Positions 13,987 to 25,753 of a stretch of DNA of 64,000 nucleotides are shown one piece after another (the first letter of the stretch is position 1; each line of letters starts with the position of its first letter). Position numbers and translations under genes: made by a program. Source of the stretch: Deinococcus murrayi DSM 11303 (GTDB taxonomy: Bacteria > Deinococcota > Deinococci > Deinococcales > Deinococcaceae); assembly GCF_000482805.1 (NCBI RefSeq), contig NZ_KI519501.1, forward strand, positions 61,020 to 125,019. Direction: 5' to 3'. Under the pieces are notes generated by a model. The model did not search any database. It had not been told where the DNA came from and saw nothing but the letters and a program-made list of their open reading frames with translations.

Positions 13987-15057
13987 TTAGGCCCCCGCCG
14001 GAGCCAAGCGCCGCGCCACCTCTGCTCGCACCAGGGGCGCGACCTGGGTGCCGAACAGTTCGATAGAGCGCAGCATCGCCCGGTGCGGCAGAGTGCCCAC
14101 GCTCATCTGCATCAGGAAGCGGGTGTGGCCGAAGAGTTCGTGCTGGTGCAGGATTTTTTCGGTCACCTCCTCTGGGTCGCCGACGAAGAGCGCTCCGCCC
14201 AGCCTGCGCTCGGCGTCAAAGTGGGCGCGGCCCATCGGTGCCCAGCCCCGCTCGCGGCCCAGGCGGTTCATGACCAGGCTGTGGGCGGGAAAGGCGAGGT
14301 CGGCGGCCTCACGGGACGTGTCCGCGAGAAAACCGTGCGCGTTGATGCCCAGCGGCAGCTCGCCGTGCCCGGCGGCTTGAGCCGCGTCCCGGTGGAGCCG
14401 CACGAAGGGCGCGAAGCGTTCGTAGGCCCCCCCGATAATCGCCAGCGCCATCGGCAGCCCCAGCGTCCCCGCTCGCCGGGCCGAAGACGGTGTGCCGCCG
14501 ACCGCCAACCACACCGGGAGGGGCCGTTCGGGGCGCGGGTAGACTCCTTCTCCGTTCAGCGGCGGGCGGGTGCGGCCCCGCCAGGTGACGTGCTCGTGGT
14601 CGCGCACCTGCAAGAGCAGCTCCAGCCGTTCGGCAAAGAGCGCGTCGTAGTCGGCGGGCATACCACCCAGGAACAGCGGGAAAGATTCAGCAAAGGAGCC
14701 GCGCCCCACCATGAGTTCGGCCCGCCCCCCGGAGAGCAGGTCCAGGGTGGCGAACTGCTGGTACACGCGCACGGGGTCGTCGGTGCCCAACACGGTCACC
14801 GCGCTTGTGAGGCGGATGGAGCGCGTGCGGGCCGCCATGGCCGCGAGGACGGTCGCGGGCGAGGACACCAGGTAGTCGGGACGGTGGTGCTCGCCCAGCC
14901 CGAAGACGTCGAGGCCCACCTGGTCGGCGAGTTCGGCCTCCTCCAGCAGGTTCTTCATCCGCTGGGCGGGGCTGAGGGTGACCCCGGTATCGGGGCTGGG
15001 CGTGGAGTCGCCGAAGGAATACAGGCCGAGTTGGAAGGCCGTGAAAGGAGGCGTCAT
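13987..15057 (-). CDS. Luciferase-like (LLM class) flavin-dependent oxidoreductase
   Basis: This 356-residue TIM-barrel monooxygenase-type protein uses FMN or F420-like flavins. Family marks include [11 protein letters not shown] near residue 52, [29 protein letters not shown] and a C-terminal [10 protein letters not shown]. The substrate cannot be read from the sequence. The start has GTGGAG just upstream of the ATG. It is convergent with the Rieske gene (1-nt gap) and divergent from the citrate-lyase-like gene, with which it shares a 78-nt promoter region. Confidence 0.9.
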   Translation of the reverse strand: MTPPFTAFQLGLYSFGDSTPSPDTGVTLSPAQRMKNLLEEAELADQVGLDVFGLGEHHRPDYLVSSPATVLAAMAARTRSIRLTSAVTVLGTDDPVRVYQQFATLDLLSGGRAELMVGRGSFAESFPLFLGGMPADYDALFAERLELLLQVRDHEHVTWRGRTRPPLNGEGVYPRPERPLPVWLAVGGTPSSARRAGTLGLPMALAIIGGAYERFAPFVRLHRDAAQAAGHGELPLGINAHGFLADTSREAADLAFPAHSLVMNRLGRERGWAPMGRAHFDAERRLGGALFVGDPEEVTEKILHQHELFGHTRFLMQMSVGTLPHRAMLRSIELFGTQVAPLVRAEVARRLAPAGA

Positions 15058-15135
15058 GGCTCCACTCTGTCACCTCCTGTCACCTCCAGGGGGCCACCTC
15101 GCTTCCCGGCGGGCTGGCCCCGTATCCTGGGGCAC

Positions 15136-16005
15136 GTGCCTGCTTCAGACGCCAGCCTGCGCCCCCGCAGCGTCCTTTTTGCGCCGGGAAACCGCGCCGA
15201 CCTGATAGCCAAGCTGCCCCGCTCTGGCCCCGACGCGGTCGTCATCGACCTCGAAGACGCGGTGCCCGCGACCCCGGAGGCCAAGGCCGAAGCCCGCCCG
15301 CTCGCCCGCGACGCGGCCCGCGACCTCGTGGCCGCCGCGCCGCATCTCGCCGTGTTTGTGCGGGTGAACGCGCCGCACTCGCCCTTTTTTGAGGACGACC
15401 TCGCGGTGCTGACCCCCGAACTCGCCGGGGTGGTTGTGCCCAAGCTGGAGGCGGCGGCGGACGTGCGCCGGGTGCGGGGGGCGCTGGCGGCGCGGGGGCT
15501 AGACCTCCCCCTTCTCGCCGGGCTGGAGACAGGCGCGGGGGTCTGGAATGCCCGCGAGATTCTGGCGGAAGAGGGCGTGAGGTGGGCCTACTTCGGGGCA
15601 GAAGACTACACGACCGACCTGGGAGGCCTGCGCACGCCGGGAAACCTGGAGGTGCTGTATGCCCGCTCGCACGTGGCCCTCGCCGCTCGGCTCACCGGGG
15701 TGCACGCGCTCGACATCGTGGTCACGGCCCTGAACGACCCGGACGCCTTTCGCGAGGATGCCGCGCAGGGCCGCGCCCTGGGGTACGGCGGCAAGCTGTG
15801 CATTCACCCCGCGCAGGTGGCCCTGGCGCACGAGTTTTTCGGCCCCACCGAGGCGGAGGTCGGGCGTGCCCAGCGGCTGCTGGACGCCGCGCACGAGGCC
15901 GCCCTCACGGGACGCGGGGCCTTTAGTTTCGAAGGCCAGATGGTCGACGAACCCATGCTGGCAAGAGCCCGCGCGATTCTCCAAGCCCGCGAACAGGCGA
16001 ACTGA
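15136..16005 (+). CDS. HpcH/HpaI aldolase / citrate lyase beta-chain family protein
   Basis: This 289-residue TIM-barrel protein cleaves or forms C-C bonds of short acyl-CoA or hydroxy acids. Marks are [10 protein letters not shown] at the N-terminus, VIDLEDAVP with the metal-binding acidic pair, FVRVNAP, and [11 protein letters not shown] near the end. The GTG at 15136 is chosen because a TATCCT box ends 7 nt before it (leaderless). The MaoC gene follows 19 nt later. The pair resembles citramalyl- or malyl-CoA lyase next to mesaconyl-CoA-type hydratase, which is inferred rather than shown. Confidence 0.88.
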   Translation: MPASDASLRPRSVLFAPGNRADLIAKLPRSGPDAVVIDLEDAVPATPEAKAEARPLARDAARDLVAAAPHLAVFVRVNAPHSPFFEDDLAVLTPELAGVVVPKLEAAADVRRVRGALAARGLDLPLLAGLETGAGVWNAREILAEEGVRWAYFGAEDYTTDLGGLRTPGNLEVLYARSHVALAARLTGVHALDIVVTALNDPDAFREDAAQGRALGYGGKLCIHPAQVALAHEFFGPTEAEVGRAQRLLDAAHEAALTGRGAFSFEGQMVDEPMLARARAILQAREQAN

Positions 16006-16024
16006 CCCCCTTTTCGGAGGCCCC

Positions 16025-16501
16025 ATGAATGAAGACCTGCTGCGCCCCCAGGGCCGCTATTTCGAGGAGCTGCTCGTCGGCACCGTGATTCGGCACCGCG
16101 TGACCCGCACGCTGACCGAAGCCGACAACGTGTTTTTTACCACGCTGACGATGAACCCGCAGCCCCTCCACCTCGACCACAAGTATGCCGCCGCGACCGA
16201 GTTCGGGCAGCCGCTGGTCAATAGCCTGCTGACCCTCAGCTTGCTCGTCGGCCTGAGTGTCCACGAGCTGACGCTGGGCACGCTGGTGGCCAACCTGGGG
16301 CTAGACGGGGTGGTCTTTCCCAAACCCGTCTTTCACGGGGACACCCTCCGCGCCGAGTCGGAAGTGCTCGAAGCCCGCGAGAGCCGCAGCCGCCCGGACG
16401 CGGGCATCGTGGTCGTCGAGCACCGGGCGCTCAACCAGCGCGGCGAGGTCGTGGCGCGGTGCAAGCGGACGATGCTGATGCAGCGGCGGCCCCCGCGCTA
16501 G
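16025..16501 (+). CDS. MaoC-like acyl-CoA hydratase
   Basis: This 158-residue hot-dog-fold protein hydrates enoyl-CoA-type substrates. The catalytic region [16 protein letters not shown] supplies the Asp/His site near residues 44-52, followed by [13 protein letters not shown] and [19 protein letters not shown] sequence precedes the ATG. It probably forms an operon with the upstream lyase-like gene. Its stop overlaps the stop of the convergent roadblock gene by 4 nt. Confidence 0.9.
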   Translation: MNEDLLRPQGRYFEELLVGTVIRHRVTRTLTEADNVFFTTLTMNPQPLHLDHKYAAATEFGQPLVNSLLTLSLLVGLSVHELTLGTLVANLGLDGVVFPKPVFHGDTLRAESEVLEARESRSRPDAGIVVVEHRALNQRGEVVARCKRTMLMQRRPPR

Positions 16502-16797
16502 CCCAGCAGCCGCCCCACCGCAAAGCGCACCCGGCCCAAGCTGGCGACCTCGTCAAAGGCGGTGAGCAGCACCCCATCGCCGTGGGGGGTGAGCAGCACC
16601 GGGCCGTCCCCGAAGTCGAGGAGCAGGTCTTGCCAGTCTCCGGTGCCCAGGGCGGTTTTTAGGCTGCCCACGACGGCGCGGGCGGGGGCGACCACGCTGA
16701 TATCAGCCCCCTGGCCCGCGCTGGCGACGACCTTGCCCGTCCCGTCCAGCAGGGCGACGTGACGAACGCCGCGGACCTCCAGCAGTTCGGAAATCAT
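16498..16797 (-). CDS. Roadblock/LC7 domain protein (third of three)
   Basis: This 99-residue protein fits a single roadblock/MglB-type domain: an N-terminal helix (ISELLEVRG), [18 protein letters not shown], a long second helix and a final strand pair ([18 protein letters not shown]). Such proteins dimerise and often regulate small GTPases. Its ATG overlaps the stop of the preceding roadblock gene by 4 nt, so the three genes are coupled. No MglA-like GTPase gene lies nearby. Confidence 0.8.
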   Translation of the reverse strand: MISELLEVRGVRHVALLDGTGKVVASAGQGADISVVAPARAVVGSLKTALGTGDWQDLLLDFGDGPVLLTPHGDGVLLTAFDEVASLGRVRFAVGRLLG

Positions 16798-17141
16798 GCG
16801 AACTCCGGACGGGGCAGTTCCGTCAGCTCCAGGGCGAGCCGGGCGAGGAGCTGCTGCGCGGCGCGGGTATCGGTGCCGCGGGTCTGCGCGACGCCGAGGA
16901 TGAAGTCGCCGCTCGTCACGGCGACGACCTCCACCCGCTCGCTGGTAAAGGCGAGCCGGGTCACCTCGCCCGCCCCCAGGCGGCGGCACACCCGGTCGAG
17001 GCTCACGCGCAGGGCGGCGAGTTCGGCGGCCAGGGCGTCGCCGCCTTCTCCCAGCGTTTCGGCAGGCAGGCCGTCGGGGCCAACCAGGGCCGCGGCCACC
17101 ACGCCGGGCAGGGGACGCAGGGGTTCAAAGCGGGCGCTCAC
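16794..17141 (-). CDS. Roadblock/LC7 domain protein (second of three)
   Basis: The 115 residues match the roadblock pattern: LPGVVAAALVGPDGLPAETL, a helix with SLDRVCRRLGAG, then VEVVAVTSGDFILGVAQTR. It is the middle gene of a three-gene chain with 4-nt overlaps on both sides. The three proteins are clearly divergent in sequence, which suggests a hetero-oligomer rather than recent copies. Function is inferred only from the fold. Confidence 0.8.
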   Translation of the reverse strand: MSARFEPLRPLPGVVAAALVGPDGLPAETLGEGGDALAAELAALRVSLDRVCRRLGAGEVTRLAFTSERVEVVAVTSGDFILGVAQTRGTDTRAAQQLLARLALELTELPRPEFA

Positions 17142-17500
17142 AGCAAGGCCTCCAGCTGCCGGGCGGCGGCGCGGCCATAGAGCCGGGCTTGCCCCAGGTT
17201 GCTGCGGGCATCCAGCGCCAGCAGCAGGAAAAACGCGGAGGTGATGGGATGGAGGTAGACGCTGAGGCGCTCGCCGCGCAGGTACAGCTCGCGCACGTGG
17301 CCGCCCCCCAGCGTGTCACCGTAGGCCGCGCCGGACGCCCGCAGCAGCCCCGCGTGCTCGGCCACGAGGAGATTCAGGTCAGTGTGGGCCGCCGCGTGGC
17401 CTTCGACCAGCAGGCCGTCCAGTCCGCCGATGGCCGCGGCCCACGCTCCGTCGACGTCCGCCACCAGTTGTGTGAGGTAAGACAGCATCAGCCCCAGCAT
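17138..17500 (-). CDS. Roadblock/LC7 domain protein (first of three)
   Basis: This is the first gene of the roadblock operon, about 120 residues. The domain begins LTQLVADVDGAWAAAIGGLDG and ends with VYLHPITSAFFLLLALDA. The start is uncertain: GTG 17515, ATG 17500 and ATG 17488 are all in frame. ATG 17488 has GGGG 4 nt upstream; ATG 17500 is given here as the middle choice. The gene is divergent from gyrA, with about 240 nt between them. Confidence 0.75.
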   Translation of the reverse strand: MLGLMLSYLTQLVADVDGAWAAAIGGLDGLLVEGHAAAHTDLNLLVAEHAGLLRASGAAYGDTLGGGHVRELYLRGERLSVYLHPITSAFFLLLALDARSNLGQARLYGRAAARQLEALL

Positions 17501-17589
17501 AGAGGGCGATTCCACGCAAAACTCTCACAAGTGCGGTGGGGGGGTACCCAGGCCCCCTGCCGATGCCTATTTTTTCCGTTCCTCTGCGG

Positions 17590-17637
17590 TAGAATGCGGG
17601 CCGTTAAGGGAGGGAGCCTATTACGCTCAGAGCAGAA
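17590..17637 (+). promoter_or_regulatory. gyrA promoter region with candidate RDRM (DdrO operator)
   Basis: A TAGAAT -10-like box lies at 17590-17595. Downstream at 17621-17637 is TTACGCTCAGAGCAGAA, a 17-bp near-palindrome in which 6 of 8 position pairs match. It has the TTAyG left half of the radiation/desiccation response motif that DdrO represses in Deinococcus. gyrA is a known member of that regulon in D. radiodurans. The right half (CAGAA rather than CATAA) deviates, so this is a candidate. Confidence 0.5.
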
Positions 17638-17738
17638 TGTGATAGATTCGTTCCATCCCCGGCGACCTTGCCGGGCCTCTCTGCCCCTCACGCGGCGGCG
17701 GACTTCCCTCTCTGGACCGCCGCACGCCCGACTGGAGC

Positions 17739-20171
<2,433 letters not shown>

Positions 20172-20193
20172 GCCCCCCGCCCCCTTTCCTCTC

Positions 20194-20221
20194 GCCCGGC
20201 TTCGGCAGAGGCCGGGCTTTT
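20194..20221 (+). terminator. Intrinsic terminator of gyrA
   Basis: A 7-bp stem (GCCCGGC with GCCGGGC) and a 10-nt loop are followed by TTTT, 22 nt after the gyrA stop. This is a classical rho-independent terminator. Confidence 0.85.
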
Positions 20222-20345
20222 CCGTTGGGCCGCCCACTCGATGAGGTCCCCGTGAGGCGGACCGAGCGGGGATAGCCCAGGGAAACCGCGTCCAGGCGAG
20301 CACCCACGGAGGGGGTGGACCTATCCAGGATGTGTGAGCTAAAGC

Positions 20346-20395
20346 CAGTTTAAAGAAACAAAACTGTTTACAAAAAAGTGATGCTCCGTTACACT
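20346..20395 (+). promoter_or_regulatory. Sigma70-type promoter and inverted repeat of the ddrI-like gene
   Basis: The -35 box TTTACA (20367-20372) and -10 box TACACT (20390-20395) are 17 nt apart, close to consensus and the best promoter in the window. Directly upstream is an inverted repeat CAGTTT-(9 nt)-AAACTG at 20346-20366, abutting the -35. It is a possible operator or activator site. The leader to the ATG is about 50 nt. Confidence 0.75.
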
Positions 20396-20454
20396 GTGAC
20401 TCAAGCCGGAATGGTCCGGCCTCCGTTCAACCCCAACGCCAGGAGGCGACCCCA

Positions 20455-21066
<612 letters not shown>

Positions 21067-21087
21067 GCCGCCGCACCCTCAGCCCCG

Positions 21088-21113
21088 CGCCATCCGGTTT
21101 AGACCGGGTGGCG
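21088..21113 (+). terminator. Hairpin after the ddrI-like gene
   Basis: An 11-bp stem (CGCCATCCGGT with ACCGGGTGGCG, one G-T wobble) has a 4-nt loop and is followed by TTCGTCTT. It lies 21 nt after the stop and is probably an intrinsic terminator. Confidence 0.7.
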
Positions 21114-21193
21114 TTCGTCTTGGAGGAGCTTGCCCGTCTCGCCTGTCGGAATGCTCGCCTGCCGCAGCGCGGCGGCCCCCGCTACACTCGGCC

Positions 21194-22564
21194 ATGATGA
21201 GTGAGCAGACTTTTTCTCCGTCCCTGGGCCGCCCCCTGCGGGTGGCCGTGATTGGCAGCGGCCCCAGCGGCATTTACGCGGCAGAAGCGCTGACCAAGCA
21301 GGCGGCCCTGCCCGTCGAGATCGACGTGTTTGACCGCCTGCCCACCCCCTACGGGCTGGTGCGCTACGGGGTGGCCCCCGACCACCTGACCATCAAGAGC
21401 GTGACCAAGGCTTTTGAGAAGGTGCTCGCTGACCCCCGCGTGCGCTTTTTGGGGAATGTGGAGTTTGGCACGGACCTCACCCACGAGGAAGCGCGGGGCC
21501 TCTATGACGCCCTGGTGTACACCGTGGGCGCAAGCGCTGACCGCCGCTTGGGGATTCCCGGCGAGGAGTTGCGCGGCTCCATGAGCGCGACCGAGTTCGT
21601 CGCCTGGTACAACGGCCACCCCGACGCGGCGGCCCGCGAGCTGGTGCTGGGAGCGCAGGGCGTGGCGGTGGTGGGCGTGGGCAACGTAGCGCTCGATGTG
21701 AGCCGCATTCTGGTCAAGACGGCCCAGGAACTGCACGGGTCGGATATCGCGGAACACGCGCTGGCCGCGCTCGCCCGCAGCCAGGTCCGCGACGTATGGG
21801 TGTTGGGACGCCGCGGCCCAGCGCAGGCCAAGTTCACGACAAAAGAACTGCGCGAGTTTGGCGAGCTGAGCGCCGCCGACCCCATCGTCCGGCCCGCCGA
21901 GGTGCAGCTCAGCGAGGCGGCAGAAGCCCTGATTGCCGACAACACGGTCAAGAAAAACCTGGAGGTGCTGCGCGACTTTGCCGCCCGCACGCCCCAGGGC
22001 AAGGAACGGCGCGTGCACCTGCGCTTTTTGGTCTCGCCCGTCGAGATTCTCGACGACGGCACCGGGCAGGTCGGCGGCCTCAAGGTCGAACGCAACGTGC
22101 TCGATGAGGCGGGCAACGCGGTCGGCACGGGCGAGTACGAGGTGCTCCCCGTGCAGATGGTGCTGCGCTCGGTGGGGTACCGGGGGGTCGCGCTGCCCGG
22201 CGTGCCCTTTGACGAGCGCCGGGGCGTGATTCCGAACGTGGCGGGCCGGGTAGAAGGCCGCCCTGGGGAGTACACCGCCGGATGGATCAAGCGCGGCCCC
22301 AGCGGGGTGATTGGCACGAACAAGAAAGACGCCGTGGACACGGTGGCCGCGCTGCTCGCGGACGCGCAGGCCGGAACGCTGCCCGCCGCCGCGCAGCCGA
22401 GCCGCGAGGCCGTCGACGCCCTGCTGCGCGGCAAGGGCGTCGACGTGTACACCTTCCATGACTGGCAGGTCCTCGACGCCCATGAACTCGCTCAGGGCGA
22501 GCAGCAGGGCCGGCCCCGCGCCAAGGTGGTGCACCGCCACGAGATGCTGCGGCACCGACGGTGA
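21194..22564 (+). CDS. FprA-type ferredoxin-NADP(+) reductase
   Basis: This flavoprotein moves electrons between NADPH and ferredoxin-like carriers. The 456-residue protein belongs to the adrenodoxin-reductase/FprA branch: FAD site VAVIGSGPSGIYAAE at about 16-30, PTPYGLVRYGVAPDH, NADPH site VAVVGVGNVALDVSR near 157, RRGPAQAKFTTKEL, and the end motif GWIKRGPSGVIGTNK. The start is leaderless-like (a TACACT box ends 5 nt before ATG 21194; ATG 21197 is also possible). About the last 60 residues are variable. Confidence 0.92.
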   Translation: MMSEQTFSPSLGRPLRVAVIGSGPSGIYAAEALTKQAALPVEIDVFDRLPTPYGLVRYGVAPDHLTIKSVTKAFEKVLADPRVRFLGNVEFGTDLTHEEARGLYDALVYTVGASADRRLGIPGEELRGSMSATEFVAWYNGHPDAAARELVLGAQGVAVVGVGNVALDVSRILVKTAQELHGSDIAEHALAALARSQVRDVWVLGRRGPAQAKFTTKELREFGELSAADPIVRPAEVQLSEAAEALIADNTVKKNLEVLRDFAARTPQGKERRVHLRFLVSPVEILDDGTGQVGGLKVERNVLDEAGNAVGTGEYEVLPVQMVLRSVGYRGVALPGVPFDERRGVIPNVAGRVEGRPGEYTAGWIKRGPSGVIGTNKKDAVDTVAALLADAQAGTLPAAAQPSREAVDALLRGKGVDVYTFHDWQVLDAHELAQGEQQGRPRAKVVHRHEMLRHRR

Positions 22565-22637
22565 GCAAACGAATGCCCCTCTCCCCTGCGGCGAGGGGCG
22601 TTCCTTGCCCACCGGGGGTGGAGTACCATGCGGCCTG

Positions 22638-23291
22638 ATGTCCTCGCCCCCTTCCCCTCCCCGCGTGGCAGTCGTGATTCCGGCGTACAACGAGGAAGAG
22701 ACCGTCGCGGGCGTGGTGCGGGCCGCCCTCACCCTCACCCCAGAGGTCATTGTGGCCAGCGACGGCAGCGCCGACCGCACCGCCGCCGTGGCGCGGGGGG
22801 CGGGGGCGCGGGTTGTGGAGCTGCCGGAAAACCGGGGGAAAGGGCCGGCGCTCAAGGCGGCGCTGGAAGCCACGACCGCCGAATACGTGGTGATGCTCGA
22901 CGCCGACTTGGTGGGCCTCCAGCGGGCGCATCTGGAGCGGCTGCTCGCCCCCGTGCTGGCGGGTGACCTCGATATGGCGATTGGGGTCTTCGAGGGGGGC
23001 GGCAGCTTTGCAAGCGACTGGGGCAACCGCCTCACGCCCCACCTCAGCGGGCAGCGGGCCTGCCGCCGCGAGTGGCTGCTTTCGGTGCCCCGCCTGGGCG
23101 AGGAGCGCTGGCCAGAGCCGCCCATCACCGACTGGCTGCGCCGGACAGGCGCTCGCTGGGGTTACGTCGAGCTAGAGCAAGTGCGGCAGGTTCTCAAGGA
23201 GACCAAACGCGGCTTTTGGAAGGGGGCGCGTGCCCGCACCCGGATGTACGCCGAGCTGCTGACCTACCGCCGCCGCAAACGCCGGGGGTAG
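22638..23291 (+). CDS. Family 2 glycosyltransferase
   Basis: This 217-residue GT-A fold enzyme has the N-terminal VVIPAYNEEETVAGVVRAAL and the metal-binding VVMLDADLVGL near residue 94. It lacks extra membrane spans, so it is a soluble transferase that would build a glycolipid or polysaccharide. No carotenoid or polysaccharide genes surround it. The upstream gap holds a REP-like GC-rich sequence (22575-22620). The ATG at 22638 has no clear Shine-Dalgarno. Confidence 0.88.
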   Translation: MSSPPSPPRVAVVIPAYNEEETVAGVVRAALTLTPEVIVASDGSADRTAAVARGAGARVVELPENRGKGPALKAALEATTAEYVVMLDADLVGLQRAHLERLLAPVLAGDLDMAIGVFEGGGSFASDWGNRLTPHLSGQRACRREWLLSVPRLGEERWPEPPITDWLRRTGARWGYVELEQVRQVLKETKRGFWKGARARTRMYAELLTYRRRKRRG

Positions 23292-23319
23292 GGGAGCGGG
23301 CCGTGCTACGGTGACGCGC

Positions 23320-24429
23320 ATGTCCGGTCCCACCTCTCAGCCGTCTTCCCCGGTCCCCTTCGAGCGTGCGGCGGTCGCGGGGGTGGGGCTGATTGGGGGC
23401 AGCGTGGCGCTGGGGTTGCGGGCGCGGGGGCTGGCGCGGCGGGTGGTGGGCTACGACGCCAGCGTCAGCACCCTGCGCGAGGCCGAGGCGCTGGGTGTGG
23501 TGGATGAAGTGCAGGCCGCACCCGGCGAGTGGCTGCGGGGGTGCGACCTGGTCGTGTTGGCGGCCCCGATGGGCGCGCTGGGGCTGCTGGCCCGCGAGCT
23601 GGCCCCCTTCCTGTCGCCGGGGGCGCTCGTGACCGACGTGGGCAGCGTCAAAGCGGGCATCGCCGCCGAGCTGGACGCGCTGGGGGTGCGGAACTTCGTG
23701 CCGGGGCACCCAATGGCGGGCAGCGAGCGCGGCGGGGTCACGCACGCACGGGCCGCCCTGCTGGAAAACGCCGTGTGGGTCCTCACGCCGACCGAGCATA
23801 CCCCGCTGACGGCCCTCAGCCGCGCCCGGCAGCTTGTGGAAGGGTTGGGGGCCGCGCCGGTGGTGATGCCCCCCGACGCGCACGACAGCCTGGTCGCGAC
23901 CGTCAGCCACCTGCCCTACCTCGTCAGCTTGGCCCTGACGCACCTGGTGGCGCGGGACGAGCGGCTGAGCTTGCTCGCGGCGGGAGGCTTTCGCGACCTC
24001 ACGCGGGTGGCGAGCGGCGACCCCCGAATGAGCCGCGATATGGTCGTCGAGAACCGAGCAGCGCTGCGGGAAGCGCTGGGGCGCTTTCGGCGTCAGCTCG
24101 ACCGCCTCGAAGCCGACCTCGCCGACCCAGAACAGCTCCTCGCTGCCGCTGCCGAGGGCAAGCGCACCCGCGACAGCCTGCCCGTCGTGCGCCGCAGCCT
24201 GCTGCCGCCCCGCCACGACTTGGTCGTCGCTGTGCCCGACCGCCCCAACCAAATCGGCGCGGTGGCCCGCACGCTGGGCGAAGCTGGAGTCAACATCAAG
24301 GACATTGAGGTTCTGGCGGTCCGCGAGGAGGGCGGAGCGCTGCGGCTGGGGCTGGAAAGCGCGGCGGACGTGGCGCGGGCCGCCGAGTTGCTGCGGGGGG
24401 CCGGGTACGAGGTGCGGGGGCGAGGCTGA
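23320..24429 (+). CDS. tyrA: Prephenate dehydrogenase with ACT domain
   Basis: The enzyme converts prephenate to 4-hydroxyphenylpyruvate with NAD, the committed step to tyrosine. The 369 residues include the nucleotide-binding VAGVGLIGGSVALGL, DVGSVKAGIAAEL, the active-site HPMAGSERGG, and a helical dimer domain with VSHLPYLVSLAL. The C-terminal ACT domain (PDRPNQIGAVARTLGEAGVN) is the likely site of tyrosine feedback. ATG 23320 is preferred over GTG 23311 because a TACGGT box ends 7 nt before it. Confidence 0.93.
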   Translation: MSGPTSQPSSPVPFERAAVAGVGLIGGSVALGLRARGLARRVVGYDASVSTLREAEALGVVDEVQAAPGEWLRGCDLVVLAAPMGALGLLARELAPFLSPGALVTDVGSVKAGIAAELDALGVRNFVPGHPMAGSERGGVTHARAALLENAVWVLTPTEHTPLTALSRARQLVEGLGAAPVVMPPDAHDSLVATVSHLPYLVSLALTHLVARDERLSLLAAGGFRDLTRVASGDPRMSRDMVVENRAALREALGRFRRQLDRLEADLADPEQLLAAAAEGKRTRDSLPVVRRSLLPPRHDLVVAVPDRPNQIGAVARTLGEAGVNIKDIEVLAVREEGGALRLGLESAADVARAAELLRGAGYEVRGRG

Positions 24430-24571
24430 GGAGAGCAGCCGCACGCTTTGGGGCTGGCCGCTGCACGCTGAGCTTCTGACCGCCGCACCTCCCCCAGCGG
24501 CGTTTCTATGAGAATGGCGAACTCACGCCAGGACCCCCCTCATGAACGCGGCGGGTAAAGTGGGCACCCGG

Positions 24572-25696
24572 ATGTCTGAGCCTGCGCCTGCCCCCTCTGC
24601 CCTGGGTTCTGCGCCCGCCGCCCCGCTGGAGCAGGGGGCGACGGCAGCTCCGCGCCTCACGGCGGTGGATACCTTCCGGGGGCTGACCATCATGGAAGTC
24701 GTGGCGCACCACACCAGCGGCGTGGCCCTGCGGCACGCCGAGGCGGGGTCGCTCGCGCACGAGCTGCTGCTCATTCTCAACCGCACCTTGCATTTCGCGG
24801 TGCCCGCCTTCGTCTTTCTGTCGGCGGTGGTGCTGACCCGCAGCTTGCTCAAGAAGTTCGACCTGCGGCGCTATTTCACCCGGCGGGTGACGCGGGGGGC
24901 CTGGCCCTACCTGTTGTGGAGCGGCTTGTACGGAGTGTGGTACGTGGCGACCGGACAGCGCCCGCCGGAAGTGCTGACCGACCCGGAGCGCTGGAGCTTT
25001 TACCTGCTCAACGGCAAGGCGAGCTTTCACCTGTATTTCCTCTTGGTGGCGCTGGAGGTGTACCTCCTGCTGCCGCTGCTGCTGCCGCTGGCCCGCCGCC
25101 GCCCGGCCATCGGGCTGATGCTGGCGCTGGGGCTGGCCGCGCAGCTCGGCGCGTATTTCCTCAACCGCGAGGTCCTGGCGCTGCGCTTTCCGGCGAGCAC
25201 GGTGCTGTGGTACCTGCTGCCCGTGCTGGTGGGGCTGGGAGTGGGGGCCAGGCTTCAGGAGTTCCCGGCGTGGTGGCGCGGGCGGCTGCCGTGGCTGCTG
25301 GGGGCGCTGGCGGTCGCCTACGCCCTGTACATTCCCGTCTCGACCGGGAACCTGCGCGGCGACCCGGTCGTGCCGCTGCACTACAACGCCCTAAACTGGA
25401 CCTACTCCATCCTGGTGGCCCTGACGCTGCTGGGGGCCGCCTACGCCTGGCAGGAACGGGCGGGCGGCTGGCTGCGGCGAGCGATTGCCACCCTGGGCAC
25501 GGTCAGCCTGCCGATTTACCTCATTCATCCGGCGCTGCTTCAGGTGCTGGAATACCAGGTGGGCTTTCCCGACGGGGGGCCGGGCGTGCTCGCGCTGACG
25601 GCGCTGGGATGCTTCCTGGTCGCGCTGCTGGTGCCCCTGCTGATAGGCCGCTTGCTGCTGGGCAAACGGCTGGGGCTGCTGCTGTTTGGACGCTGA
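24572..25696 (+). CDS. Acyltransferase family 3 membrane protein
   Basis: This 374-residue protein with about ten membrane spans resembles the O-acyltransferase 3 family, which moves acyl groups onto sugars or lipids. The characteristic opening is VDTFRGLTIMEVVAHH with the conserved histidine pair, and the later YLIHPALLQVLE carries another conserved histidine. ATG 24572 is preferred over ATG 24542: a TAAAGT box at 24556-24561 lies just before it. It stands alone on its strand, with a degenerate GCTG-rich intergenic region upstream. Confidence 0.85.
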   Translation: MSEPAPAPSALGSAPAAPLEQGATAAPRLTAVDTFRGLTIMEVVAHHTSGVALRHAEAGSLAHELLLILNRTLHFAVPAFVFLSAVVLTRSLLKKFDLRRYFTRRVTRGAWPYLLWSGLYGVWYVATGQRPPEVLTDPERWSFYLLNGKASFHLYFLLVALEVYLLLPLLLPLARRRPAIGLMLALGLAAQLGAYFLNREVLALRFPASTVLWYLLPVLVGLGVGARLQEFPAWWRGRLPWLLGALAVAYALYIPVSTGNLRGDPVVPLHYNALNWTYSILVALTLLGAAYAWQERAGGWLRRAIATLGTVSLPIYLIHPALLQVLEYQVGFPDGGPGVLALTALGCFLVALLVPLLIGRLLLGKRLGLLLFGR

Positions 25697-25753
25697 TACG
25701 GGCGGGGCCAGTCAGGACTCGGTCACTGCCGAAACGGTAGAGTGCCCCCGCTG

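Noticed and set aside
13783..15135. Upstream extension of the citrate-lyase-like gene by 451 codons
   Set aside because: It lies opposite the luciferase-like gene and within the Rieske gene; a TATCCT box marks the GTG at 15136.
21182..23128. Antisense open frame across the reductase and glycosyltransferase genes
   Set aside because: It covers two real genes on the other strand and shows no motif of its own.
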